From contig NZ_SJPS01000001.1 in the NCBI RefSeq assembly GCF_007860015.1, positions 1-64,000 of the forward strand: 64,000 nucleotides of DNA, read 5' to 3'. A program made the position numbers and the translations under genes. The notes below the pieces were generated by a model that was given only the letters and a program-made list of their open reading frames with translations, was not told where the DNA came from and ran no database searches. Positions 45,993-53,764 of the stretch are shown here, piece after piece. Origin of the DNA: Bythopirellula polymerisocia (GTDB lineage Bacteria > Planctomycetota > Planctomycetia > Pirellulales > Lacipirellulaceae). The first letter of the stretch is position 1. Each line of letters begins with the position of its first letter.

Positions 45993-46192
45993 TGTTGTGA
46001 TGATCTTTTCATTGCGTGACTGTTGAACGAGGTGCGGGGGCAGACCGCAACTTTTTACTTGACTTCTTGGAATGACTATGCCAGATCCAACTCGGCGAGT
46101 GATAGGAATCAATCACTGCGTTCCAGGCTGTAAAGTGTTTCCTTAGGGAAGAAGTAGACGTAGTATTACACGGATTGAGATAGGAACTTAAA

Positions 46193-47389
46193 ATGAGTCG
46201 AGGCGGACAAGATAAGTCTCTCGGAGCGGAGGTAAGAATCGTGTTATGGCAATGCAGTAGCATTAAGCAAAAGGCGTTCACCCTTGTAGAGTTGTTAGTG
46301 GTAATCGCCATCATAGGGGTTCTGGTCGCTCTTCTTTTGCCTGCTGTGCAGGCCGCGCGCGAAGCTGCACGTCGCACCCAGTGCCAAAATAACATGAAGA
46401 ATGTCGCACTGGCGATGATGACTTATGAGTCGACAAAAAAGTCTTATCCTGCTCCTGCTTACATGGTGCCCAACGGTCCGGCTCAGAATACACTTGTGGA
46501 TAATGTCTTATACACCAACTGGTTGATTGAATTGTTGCCGCAACTTGAATTGGCAAATCTCTACGATCGCATTGACGCCAAATGGAACGTAGCATCTGCG
46601 GCGAATTCGAAACGGATTACCGACTCTGCCTCAACAACTCCCAACGACGTGGAGGAAATAGCTACCGAGATATCAGTTTTGTTGTGCCCCAGTGACAATG
46701 GTCGGGGAAATCCTTTTGTAGGAGGCTTGAACAATCTCACCTGGGCACGGTGCAATTACGGCCTCAACGCATACCAATATTGGGGCAATAACGACAATAA
46801 TCGGATTGCCTCAGGAAATAATGCGGCAAGTGGCAGTAAACTTGCCGACTTCCTCGACTATAATATCGGCATGGGGCCCGTTGATTCCAAGGGATTCGCA
46901 CTCAAACGCATCTCAGATGGATTGAGCAACACGATTATGATTGGCGAAATGCGGGTTGGTCTGAGTCCTCGAGATCGCAGAGGAGTTTGGGCCATGGGGA
47001 TGTGTGGTTCGAGCTTCCATTGCCGTCATGCTTCCGATGTTCTCGGTGCCGTGAATTCTTGCGGTGGTTCTGATGACGACGTGCAAGGGGCAACCGACAT
47101 TATCGCCGATGTAGGAGAAGCAACACTACGTGCTGAATGTATGATGCCCGACAGCAGCGTCAATGCCAGCGGTGAATCGGTGGTGCGAAGTGTTCACATC
47201 GGCGGTGCTTTCGTAGCCATGGCCGATGCGAGTGTGAGATTCATCAGCGATTTTATCGACTCGGGAAATATCACGGGAGGTGCATGTATTGGCTGTTCCA
47301 ACCCAAATGACATACTTCAGCAGAATTTTGGAGTATGGCAGAGACTAAATGTCTCTACGGATGGCATGGTATCCGGCATCATTGAATAG
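46193..47389 (+). CDS. DUF1559-domain pseudopilin-like protein
   Basis: This protein has 398 residues. A longer leader than usual (~28 residues) precedes the type IV pilin-like segment [20 protein letters not shown] and [20 protein letters not shown]. The middle has the family blocks LLCPSDNGRG and RISDGLSNTIMIGE, and the end is HIGGAFVAMADASVRFISD. It is expected to be cleaved by a prepilin peptidase at the F of FTLVEL and to sit in the membrane with its C-terminal domain outside. It lies within the mannan locus and is followed by a small lipoprotein gene, just as at 11.1 kb, so a linked function is plausible. A GA-rich leader precedes ATG 46193. Confidence 0.85.
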   Translation: MSRGGQDKSLGAEVRIVLWQCSSIKQKAFTLVELLVVIAIIGVLVALLLPAVQAAREAARRTQCQNNMKNVALAMMTYESTKKSYPAPAYMVPNGPAQNTLVDNVLYTNWLIELLPQLELANLYDRIDAKWNVASAANSKRITDSASTTPNDVEEIATEISVLLCPSDNGRGNPFVGGLNNLTWARCNYGLNAYQYWGNNDNNRIASGNNAASGSKLADFLDYNIGMGPVDSKGFALKRISDGLSNTIMIGEMRVGLSPRDRRGVWAMGMCGSSFHCRHASDVLGAVNSCGGSDDDVQGATDIIADVGEATLRAECMMPDSSVNASGESVVRSVHIGGAFVAMADASVRFISDFIDSGNITGGACIGCSNPNDILQQNFGVWQRLNVSTDGMVSGIIE

Positions 47390-47432
47390 TCTGATAGGAT
47401 TAAGTGGCACTCATTTATCCAACTCCTTTAAT

Positions 47433-47882
47433 ATGGCTATTCTAAGAATGAACATGATGAGGACTCCCCTAAGTAGGATGCTTAAAACCTCGCTACTGCT
47501 TGCATTGCTTGGAGGTTGCCAGGGTTCGGTGTCACCTTATGACTACATTCCGGTCTCTGGCCAAGTCACCTATGAAGACGGTACACCGATTCCTTCGGGT
47601 GGTTTCGTTTTAAAGTTTTATGCACTCGATGCTCCTAAAGTGGAAAACATGAGGCCACGACCAGCCCAGGCAGATATCGATAGCAACGGTAACTTTGAGT
47701 GTGCCACGAGCTATAAATATGGTGATGGATTGATTCCTGGAAAACACCGCGTCGTCATTTTTTATGCAACCGACAAAAACGGCAAACTGCTAGTTCCCAA
47801 GGAATATATCCAAGCAGGGGATTCTCCGCTCATCATCGACACGGCCGATGCCCCACTCGAAATCAAAGTCCCCAAACCATAA
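47433..47882 (+). CDS. Small lipoprotein with transthyretin-like/carboxypeptidase-regulatory fold
   Basis: This protein has about 149 residues. A hydrophobic N-terminus ends with LLGGCQG, a lipobox Cys. The domain begins YIPVSGQVTYEDGTPIPSGGF and ends GDGLIPGKHRVVIFYAT, the planctomycete pattern PVSGxVxxDGxPI. ATG 47433 is used; ATG 47448 and 47457 are in frame and possible. The gene starts 44 bases after the DUF1559 gene and 18 bases before the GH113-like gene, so it is probably in the same transcript. The role is unknown; co-occurrence with DUF1559 proteins is the main clue. Confidence 0.75.
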   Translation: MAILRMNMMRTPLSRMLKTSLLLALLGGCQGSVSPYDYIPVSGQVTYEDGTPIPSGGFVLKFYALDAPKVENMRPRPAQADIDSNGNFECATSYKYGDGLIPGKHRVVIFYATDKNGKLLVPKEYIQAGDSPLIIDTADAPLEIKVPKP

Positions 47883-47900
47883 ACACCTGCGGTGGTTCGA

Positions 47901-49874
47901 ATGCATCATGTCCACCGCCAAATTTTTCTCGTTTTGATAGCTGTAGGCCTGCTTCTGATAGGCGGATTCGCTGAGTCCACTATTGCCAATCCCACAATTT
48001 ACGAACCAGGAATTGACCCTGGCGTGGGTTTCAACTTGGTCTCCTGGGGTAACTTCGCCAACGGTGCCACAGTCTGGCAAAACGCTGTGCAGGCGGCCTA
48101 CAATGCAGGCTTCGATGAGGTGTCGCTCAGCCCTGTGCGATTCTATACGCCAGGATCGGGTTCTATTGCTAGCTCGTCGAGCAGCGGCCCTGAACTGAGC
48201 CACATTGCTGCTGGAATAATCCGCGGCAAGCAGCTTGGTATGCGGGTGACGGTTAATCCCTTCGTGGAGCCCGTTGGATTTACTGGCTGGAGAGGGACTT
48301 ACAACCCTTCTCCAGGGAGTGCCGAGTCCAACACGTTCTGGAACGACTATCAGCAATACCTCGTCGACGTGGCAGCTGTTGCCCAGGCCAACGGTGCCGA
48401 CTCGATGACCGTGGGGACTGAATTGCGCGCCCTGGAACTCAACACGGGAAACAATGCCAAGTGGACGTCGGTGATCAACGCCGTCGATTCGGTTTTCAGC
48501 GGGTCGCTCGGCTATGCCTCGAATTGGGATAGCTACAACAGCACTAACACTGCGAACACGATTTGGGACCACCTAGCGATCGACTACATTGGCATCGATT
48601 CCTATTTCACGAATTTGCTGTCTAGTGGACAGTCCAACGCTTCAGGGTCTTATCCGAATCTCAACTTTATCACCCAAGTCGAAAATGCTTGGAACAACAA
48701 GCTCGACAACGAGATTCTTCCTTTCGCCGCTGCCCGAAAAGGGGGTGCAGGATTGCCCGTCGAATTCACTGAAGTAGGTTATTTGCCCTACAATGGGACT
48801 ACGGTCAACCCTCAGAACGGCAGTGGCACACTCGACCGTGACGAACAAAATATGGCATTCGAGGGCTTGATGCGGGCCCTTGATGGTCGTAAGGCCGCTG
48901 GAGAATTTCTCGCTACCCACATTTGGCAATGGGATATGCAAGGCTCCGGCGGGAGCCAGTGGAATATGAATCCCAATGGAGGAAATCAACCCACCAATCA
49001 ACAGACCGCACAGTGGCTTTCTAGTTTCGTCAAAGGAACCAATCCTGATCCTGGGGGCACGACAACAACGCCGGCCACGCAAGTCCTGTATAGCTTTGAG
49101 GCCGGTCTGGACGGTTTTTCATTTCCCGGTTTCAGTGGCAATAGCGTAAGTAGTCTCGCACAAGCCACCGGCACGGGAGCGACCGAGGGAACCCACAGCC
49201 TGGCGATTACGAAAACCGACGACGATTGGACCTGGGACGCCCGAGTACAAATGACAGGAACGCAACTTCAAGCGATGCAGTCTGCTCTCAACGACAACAT
49301 TAACAACTATGTGCTAGAGCTGGATGTCACCTACGATGCGGCGGCACTCCCTAGTGGACTGAGTGACCTCAACATGCACGTTTCCTTTCAGCCCACACCG
49401 GGAGCCTGGACCCAGGCTTATCCCTTTGCAGATATCAACGGTCGGGTTTCACAATCGTTTCACGTCGAGATTCCTCTTAACACTTTTAATCTTACGACAG
49501 GATTGAGTGGGCTGGCACTGCATATTGGCTTCGACGGGGCCTGGCCCAACGGCAGCAATGCCACGATGTATATCGATAACATCGCACTCACCGATTTGTT
49601 TCCCGATATCGCAAATGCCGACTTCGATGGCGACGGCGATGTCGACGGCCAAGATTTCTTGGCTTGGCAACGTGGCTTTGGTACAGGGACAACCTTGGCT
49701 CAAGGCGACGCCAACGGGGACAACATTGTCGATTCCAGCGACTTGGCCATTTGGCAAGCCCAATTTGCTAACGTGCCATTTCTAGCTACGTCGACAGTCG
49801 TTCCTGAGCCTGCTACCTGCTGGTTGATAGCTTTTGGTGCAGGAATTCTTTTTAGACGCAAACTTGCCGTATGA
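47901..49874 (+). CDS. GH113-like mannanase with carbohydrate-binding-like, dockerin-like and PEP-CTERM parts
   Basis: This protein has 657 residues. After the signal peptide (residues 1-~30) a TIM-barrel domain (~35-370) shows VGTELRALE (Glu174 as acid/base) and LPVEFTEVGY (Glu288/Glu291, nucleophile), with IGIDSYF at beta-6 and HIWQWDMQG at beta-8, a pattern shared with GH113. Residues ~390-570 repeat the VLYSFEAGLDGF module also seen at 44460. A dockerin-like pair (DFDGDGDVDGQDFLAWQ; DANGDNIVDSSDLAIWQ) and PEP-CTERM end (VPEPATCWL...RRKLAV) follow. It is anchored outside the cell or released. ATG 47901 is preferred to GTG 47892. The last gene of the plus-strand group. Confidence 0.8.
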   Translation: MHHVHRQIFLVLIAVGLLLIGGFAESTIANPTIYEPGIDPGVGFNLVSWGNFANGATVWQNAVQAAYNAGFDEVSLSPVRFYTPGSGSIASSSSSGPELSHIAAGIIRGKQLGMRVTVNPFVEPVGFTGWRGTYNPSPGSAESNTFWNDYQQYLVDVAAVAQANGADSMTVGTELRALELNTGNNAKWTSVINAVDSVFSGSLGYASNWDSYNSTNTANTIWDHLAIDYIGIDSYFTNLLSSGQSNASGSYPNLNFITQVENAWNNKLDNEILPFAAARKGGAGLPVEFTEVGYLPYNGTTVNPQNGSGTLDRDEQNMAFEGLMRALDGRKAAGEFLATHIWQWDMQGSGGSQWNMNPNGGNQPTNQQTAQWLSSFVKGTNPDPGGTTTTPATQVLYSFEAGLDGFSFPGFSGNSVSSLAQATGTGATEGTHSLAITKTDDDWTWDARVQMTGTQLQAMQSALNDNINNYVLELDVTYDAAALPSGLSDLNMHVSFQPTPGAWTQAYPFADINGRVSQSFHVEIPLNTFNLTTGLSGLALHIGFDGAWPNGSNATMYIDNIALTDLFPDIANADFDGDGDVDGQDFLAWQRGFGTGTTLAQGDANGDNIVDSSDLAIWQAQFANVPFLATSTVVPEPATCWLIAFGAGILFRRKLAV

Positions 49875-50015
49875 GTAGAGCACAATAGATCGATCTGTTC
49901 TTGAATTCTGAGAAGACGTCAGGACAAACAGGTTAGGTCTGCTTCTAGCGATAGAGTCCCAAACACTCCGTCACGCGACTAGAGAATTAAGATAGCAAAC
50001 CGATCATATCGATTT

Positions 50016-50358
50016 CTACTTCGATGTTCCCGATTTCCGTTTCTTTCCTGGCCTCCCAGCAAGTATCAGGCTGCTGGCGAGGAGAAGCAAGACTCCGCTT
50101 GCTGGCTCGGGGATGACTCCAAAATGCTGATTCGCAAATTGATAGGCACCGATGCCTATCGCAGATCCCATGATGCGTCCCGCGAAGTCGTCGGGAGGAA
50201 CATGAATTCCACCCCACAACCGGGAAATGCCGGCTTCGTCGGCAATCGACTCAGAGGCAGCGGCATGCGCTGGAGCGTGGCGGGTTCCGACGCGGTCTGT
50301 CATCTCCGCGCGCTGTACCTGAGCCAACCCGGCAGCTGGGACGACTTCTGGAAGAATT
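50016..50358 (-). pseudogene. 3' fragment of a vanadium-haloperoxidase-like (PAP2) PEP-CTERM protein
   Basis: The open frame runs from a stop codon near 50359 to 50016. It encodes VGTRHAPAHAAASESIAD and LWGGIHVPPDDFAGRIMGS, which correspond to the C-terminal phosphate/vanadate-binding part (GGIHxxxDxxxG) of planctomycete haloperoxidases. A PEP-CTERM tail follows (VIPEPASGVLLLLASSLILAGRP). The ~300-400 upstream residues expected for the family are missing, and there is no ATG at a sensible place, so it is a 5'-truncated remnant. It lies between the GH113-like and GH26 genes on the opposite strand. Confidence 0.6.
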
Positions 50359-50919
50359 ACCTAAACTAACCACAAACGTGACGCTCACACGCTAGGGAAA
50401 ACAGGTTTGGTAGGTCAACGTTTAGGTCAAGGCACTAGCGTAGATGAGAATTGCCCCCGTTCAATTTAAGCCGATACTCTTTGACAACGCTTATGGTTAA
50501 TGCAGTTGGTATGGCTGATGGGGTCATCTGTGCTGTGGAACCTGTTCTGACTGGAACAACAACCGAGTGCTGCTTGGCAGTCAAAGTTGCACTGAAGAAG
50601 GGCTCGTCATCGTCGATACGGACACGAACGAAGTCGTTCTTCGAAGTGAAGTGTGACTTGATTGTTCGCTGTGGCGAAGTACCTCCGGCTTTAGGACAGT
50701 TATCGGAGTGTCTTCCGTAACTCTGGGAGCCAATACGTCTCTTCCGACGACCAATTCCAGTTCGCACTGCGATCTATGCGAAAGAATACAGGGGAAAACG
50801 CCACGTGAGAGATGCTCGGAAAGCATCGCTATGATATAATGAGTGGGAAGACATTTCCCTGCCTTCAGGGAGCCCATTTCATTGCTAGCGTTTCGACCTC
50901 GCGCCGCATATCCGCTTGC
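50359..50919. other. Intergenic region between the haloperoxidase remnant and the GH26 gene
   Basis: No gene could be supported. Overlapping open frames on both strands (50435-50767, 50451-50720, 50581-50931) match nothing I know; one may be further debris of the truncated haloperoxidase region. The GH26 promoter should lie in the last ~150 bases, but no clear -35/-10 pair is visible, and no copy of the LacI palindrome was found. Confidence 0.4.
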
Positions 50920-52614
50920 ATGATGTCGCAAGTTAGGCGTGTTCGACTTCCAAGAGTGAGAAACAGAAAAGTGAAGCTACCCCTATTAGCTGCTTCAATT
51001 GTCGGGCTGTTCGTTAGTGAAGTGTCTGCGCAGACCTATCGGTATGAAGCCGAAAATGGCATTCTAAGTGGCAACGGCACGTCCATTCAGTCCAACGGCG
51101 GCGCCTCAGGTTCGCAATATGTCCGGTTCAACAGTGGCGACAGCAACAACAGAGTCACTGTTGAGCCTCTAGACCTTCCCGATGGTCAGTACGAGATGTG
51201 GGTTGGCTACCGATCTCCTTTCGGCGAGAAGGGCTATTACTTTGATGTCGGTGGTGTTTCAGGGAGCGGAATGTTCGATGCCTCTTCCACCTTCGGCGAC
51301 GACCTGGCGGGATTGTTCTCTGTCAGCGGTGGACTCAGCGCGGCTTCAATTTCTCAGTACTGGGGCTACCACGACGTTGACTATCTTGAGTTTCGCACCT
51401 ATGAACCAACCGAAGTGTTACCCGTCTCGGCGACTTTGGTGAATGCCAACTCTGATAGTCGCACTCGCATGTTGATGCAGTTCCTTACCGACATCTACGG
51501 AAACAAAACAATGAGCGGGCTGCAGCACGACGTAAACTCGGGTACGAACACGTTTCCACCCAACAGCTATGTGTCCAAGTCATGGGGCCTGCTGCCTGCT
51601 GTCCGGGGTTCGGACTTCATCAACTATTCCCCATCCCGCACGATTCACGGCCAGCTCAACCATAACGAAACCGAGGATACGATCGCATGGGCGCAGCAGA
51701 CTGGCGGTGTTGTGAGCATGACGTGGCACTGGAACGCCCCGGACGACTTGATCGACCAGCCGGGCATGGAATGGTGGCGCGGCTTCTACACCAACTCGAC
51801 TACGTTCGATCTTAACGGCGCTCTAAATAACCCTGGTGGCGCCGACTACAACAAGATCATCAGCGACATCGACACGATCGCAGTTGAGCTGCAGAAATTT
51901 GAGACTGCCGGCATCCCTGTCATTTGGCGCCCGCTGCACGAGGCAGAGGGTGGTTGGTTCTGGTGGGGAGCCCACGGCTCGGATAACTTCAAAGAGTTGT
52001 GGAACATCATGTACGACCGTCTCACCAACCATCATGGCCTGGACAACCTGATTTGGGAATTCACGGACCTGGGCGACTCCGACTGGTACCCAGGTGACGA
52101 TAGGGTCGACATGGTAGGTTTGGATATCTACACCGACCCCAGCGATAACATGAGTGGACCTTGGCTGGACGCTTTAGACCGGTACAACGGGAATAAACTA
52201 ATTGCGCTCTCCGAATCGGGCACTCTCCCTGACGCGGATGAAATGGAACGGTGGGGCATCGCCTGGAACTACTTCTCGACTTGGAATGGGTTCGATTCCA
52301 ATTTCACCGCGCAGCAACTCCAAAACACGCTGGGCGATGAGAATGTGCTTACCGTCGACGAGTTACCTTGGTTCCCGTGGGCTAGTGCCGTACCGAGCGA
52401 CGGCGACTACGACAACGACGGAGACATAGACGGCAACGACTTTTTGTGGTGGCAGAGGTGGGATGGGTCGGACACTGGGCTGGCGAATATCAAGGCCAAC
52501 TTCGCCCTTAACATGAGCGACGCAGGCTTGGCTACCGTGCCTGAGCCATCCCCGTGGATGCTGATGCTGAGCGCTGCACTAGTATTCTCTTGTAGAGGTC
52601 GCCGCGAATCTTAG
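50920..52614 (+). CDS. GH26 endo-beta-1,4-mannanase with CBM35-like, dockerin-like and PEP-CTERM parts
   Basis: This protein has 564 residues. A basic n-region and hydrophobic segment end in VSAQ; residues ~39-165 are a CBM35-like module (YRYEAENGILSG...VRF). The GH26 barrel (~170-490) carries the catalytic pair: acid/base Glu341 in WRPLHEAEGGWFWWG and nucleophile Glu432 in ALSESGTLP; these motifs are diagnostic. A dockerin-like stretch (DYDNDGDIDGNDFLWWQ) and PEP-CTERM anchor (VPEPSPWML...RGRRES) end it. ATG 50920 gives the most plausible signal peptide; starts at 50812 or 50839 would add unlikely sequence. It is the clearest evidence that the locus targets beta-mannan. Confidence 0.9.
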   Translation: MMSQVRRVRLPRVRNRKVKLPLLAASIVGLFVSEVSAQTYRYEAENGILSGNGTSIQSNGGASGSQYVRFNSGDSNNRVTVEPLDLPDGQYEMWVGYRSPFGEKGYYFDVGGVSGSGMFDASSTFGDDLAGLFSVSGGLSAASISQYWGYHDVDYLEFRTYEPTEVLPVSATLVNANSDSRTRMLMQFLTDIYGNKTMSGLQHDVNSGTNTFPPNSYVSKSWGLLPAVRGSDFINYSPSRTIHGQLNHNETEDTIAWAQQTGGVVSMTWHWNAPDDLIDQPGMEWWRGFYTNSTTFDLNGALNNPGGADYNKIISDIDTIAVELQKFETAGIPVIWRPLHEAEGGWFWWGAHGSDNFKELWNIMYDRLTNHHGLDNLIWEFTDLGDSDWYPGDDRVDMVGLDIYTDPSDNMSGPWLDALDRYNGNKLIALSESGTLPDADEMERWGIAWNYFSTWNGFDSNFTAQQLQNTLGDENVLTVDELPWFPWASAVPSDGDYDNDGDIDGNDFLWWQRWDGSDTGLANIKANFALNMSDAGLATVPEPSPWMLMLSAALVFSCRGRRES

Positions 52615-52645
52615 GTGCATACCTGGGCGCTAGCAAGATAACGGG

Positions 52646-53758
52646 TCACCTTCTGCCTTTCTCGATTAGTTTCTTCTTAGCAGCTTCCTGAGGGGGGTTA
52701 CTGCCATCAGCCAAGCGGTCGCCGGCGATTTCCCAGAAGAAGACACCGCGGAGCCCCTGCTTCATTGCCCACTCTGTTTTGAGGGCAATCGACTGGCTAT
52801 CGTCATAGCAGATAATCTCCGAGCCATCCTGGGCTATTAGCCAGGGGTTCTTCGTTTCGTCGTCCCAGAATCTTTTCCAATTCGGAGTGTTTTTCAATTT
52901 AGAAATTTGCCGAAATGTCAGAGCCTCTTTGCTCGGCCGGGGTGCATTGAGCGTGGATGCATAAGGTTTTTTTACAGCAAATACTTTCCCATAGAGTGGA
53001 ATACCCACTGTCAACCTGTCCGGAGGAAAGTGGCGTTCCTCCAAAAGATATTTTATCGTCGACTCGGTGGAGAGCGCAGGGCGCTTTGGATCTTCGGAAG
53101 AGGAATGTAGAGGAGCATGGTGACCGGCAAATTCAGCCCAGCGACCAGTGTAGTCATAGGTCATGATGTTGACCCAATCCATGGTCTCTAGAAGAAATTC
53201 GTTGCTGAGCCATCCCAAAGTCCGCGGATGCGATGCCGCTGCCATCGTTAGAACCATGGCCCGATCCTTCTTCTCGCCCAACTCGTCGAGCAATTTGCGA
53301 AAGCGGCGAGACAATCGCTCGAAACCAACGATCTCAATATTCGTATCAGGGTATTCCCAGTCCAAGTCAATTCCATCGTAATCGTACTTGGCGACAATAT
53401 CCATAACGGCCTGGACATAGCGATCCTCGGCTTCTGCATCGAGCGACATCGCAGCAAAGTTTTCGTCGTAACCCCAACCTCCTAGAGAGATCAAGACCTT
53501 TACACCCTCATCGTGGGCATCCCGCGTTAGCTCGCGGTTGGGAACGGCGTCTCCTGATTGCAGGCTTCCGTCCTTCTCCGCCACGAGGAAGGCATGTGCA
53601 AGATGGGTATACAGGTCAAAGTTGATTTCGCTTGGCATGCCGGCAACGTATCCCAAGAAGACCTTTTCAGGGGTCACTTTGCTCGGTGTTGCCGGGTAAG
53701 CGTTGGAATAAGCCAGTATGCCAAGCAAGAGTGCGTTTACGAAATTCGCGATACGCAT
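52646..53758 (-). CDS. GH18-family glycoside hydrolase (chitinase-like)
   Basis: This 370-residue exported protein has a signal peptide ending AYPA. The TIM barrel shows KVLISLGGWGYDENF and the catalytic DGIDLDWEYP (Asp128, Asp131, Asp133, Glu135) in full DxxDxDxE form. WVNIMTYDYTGRW and RGVFFWEIAGD complete the family pattern. It is predicted to hydrolyse beta-1,4-N-acetylglucosamine linkages, as a chitinase or endo-N-acetylglucosaminidase. No dockerin or PEP-CTERM tail is present. It starts six bases after the SSS transporter gene ends, so the two are co-transcribed; the transporter may take up its product. Confidence 0.9.
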   Translation of the reverse strand: MRIANFVNALLLGILAYSNAYPATPSKVTPEKVFLGYVAGMPSEINFDLYTHLAHAFLVAEKDGSLQSGDAVPNRELTRDAHDEGVKVLISLGGWGYDENFAAMSLDAEAEDRYVQAVMDIVAKYDYDGIDLDWEYPDTNIEIVGFERLSRRFRKLLDELGEKKDRAMVLTMAAASHPRTLGWLSNEFLLETMDWVNIMTYDYTGRWAEFAGHHAPLHSSSEDPKRPALSTESTIKYLLEERHFPPDRLTVGIPLYGKVFAVKKPYASTLNAPRPSKEALTFRQISKLKNTPNWKRFWDDETKNPWLIAQDGSEIICYDDSQSIALKTEWAMKQGLRGVFFWEIAGDRLADGSNPPQEAAKKKLIEKGRR

Positions 53759-53764
53759 GATTGA

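Noticed and set aside
50435-50767. A minus-strand 110-codon open frame
   Set aside because: An equally long open frame overlaps it on the plus strand; neither has a domain or a ribosome binding site.
17461-52614. A cellulosome-like system based on the dockerin-like stretches
   Set aside because: No cohesin or scaffoldin is encoded in the window, and these short calcium-binding stretches precede PEP-CTERM anchors in many unrelated planctomycete proteins.
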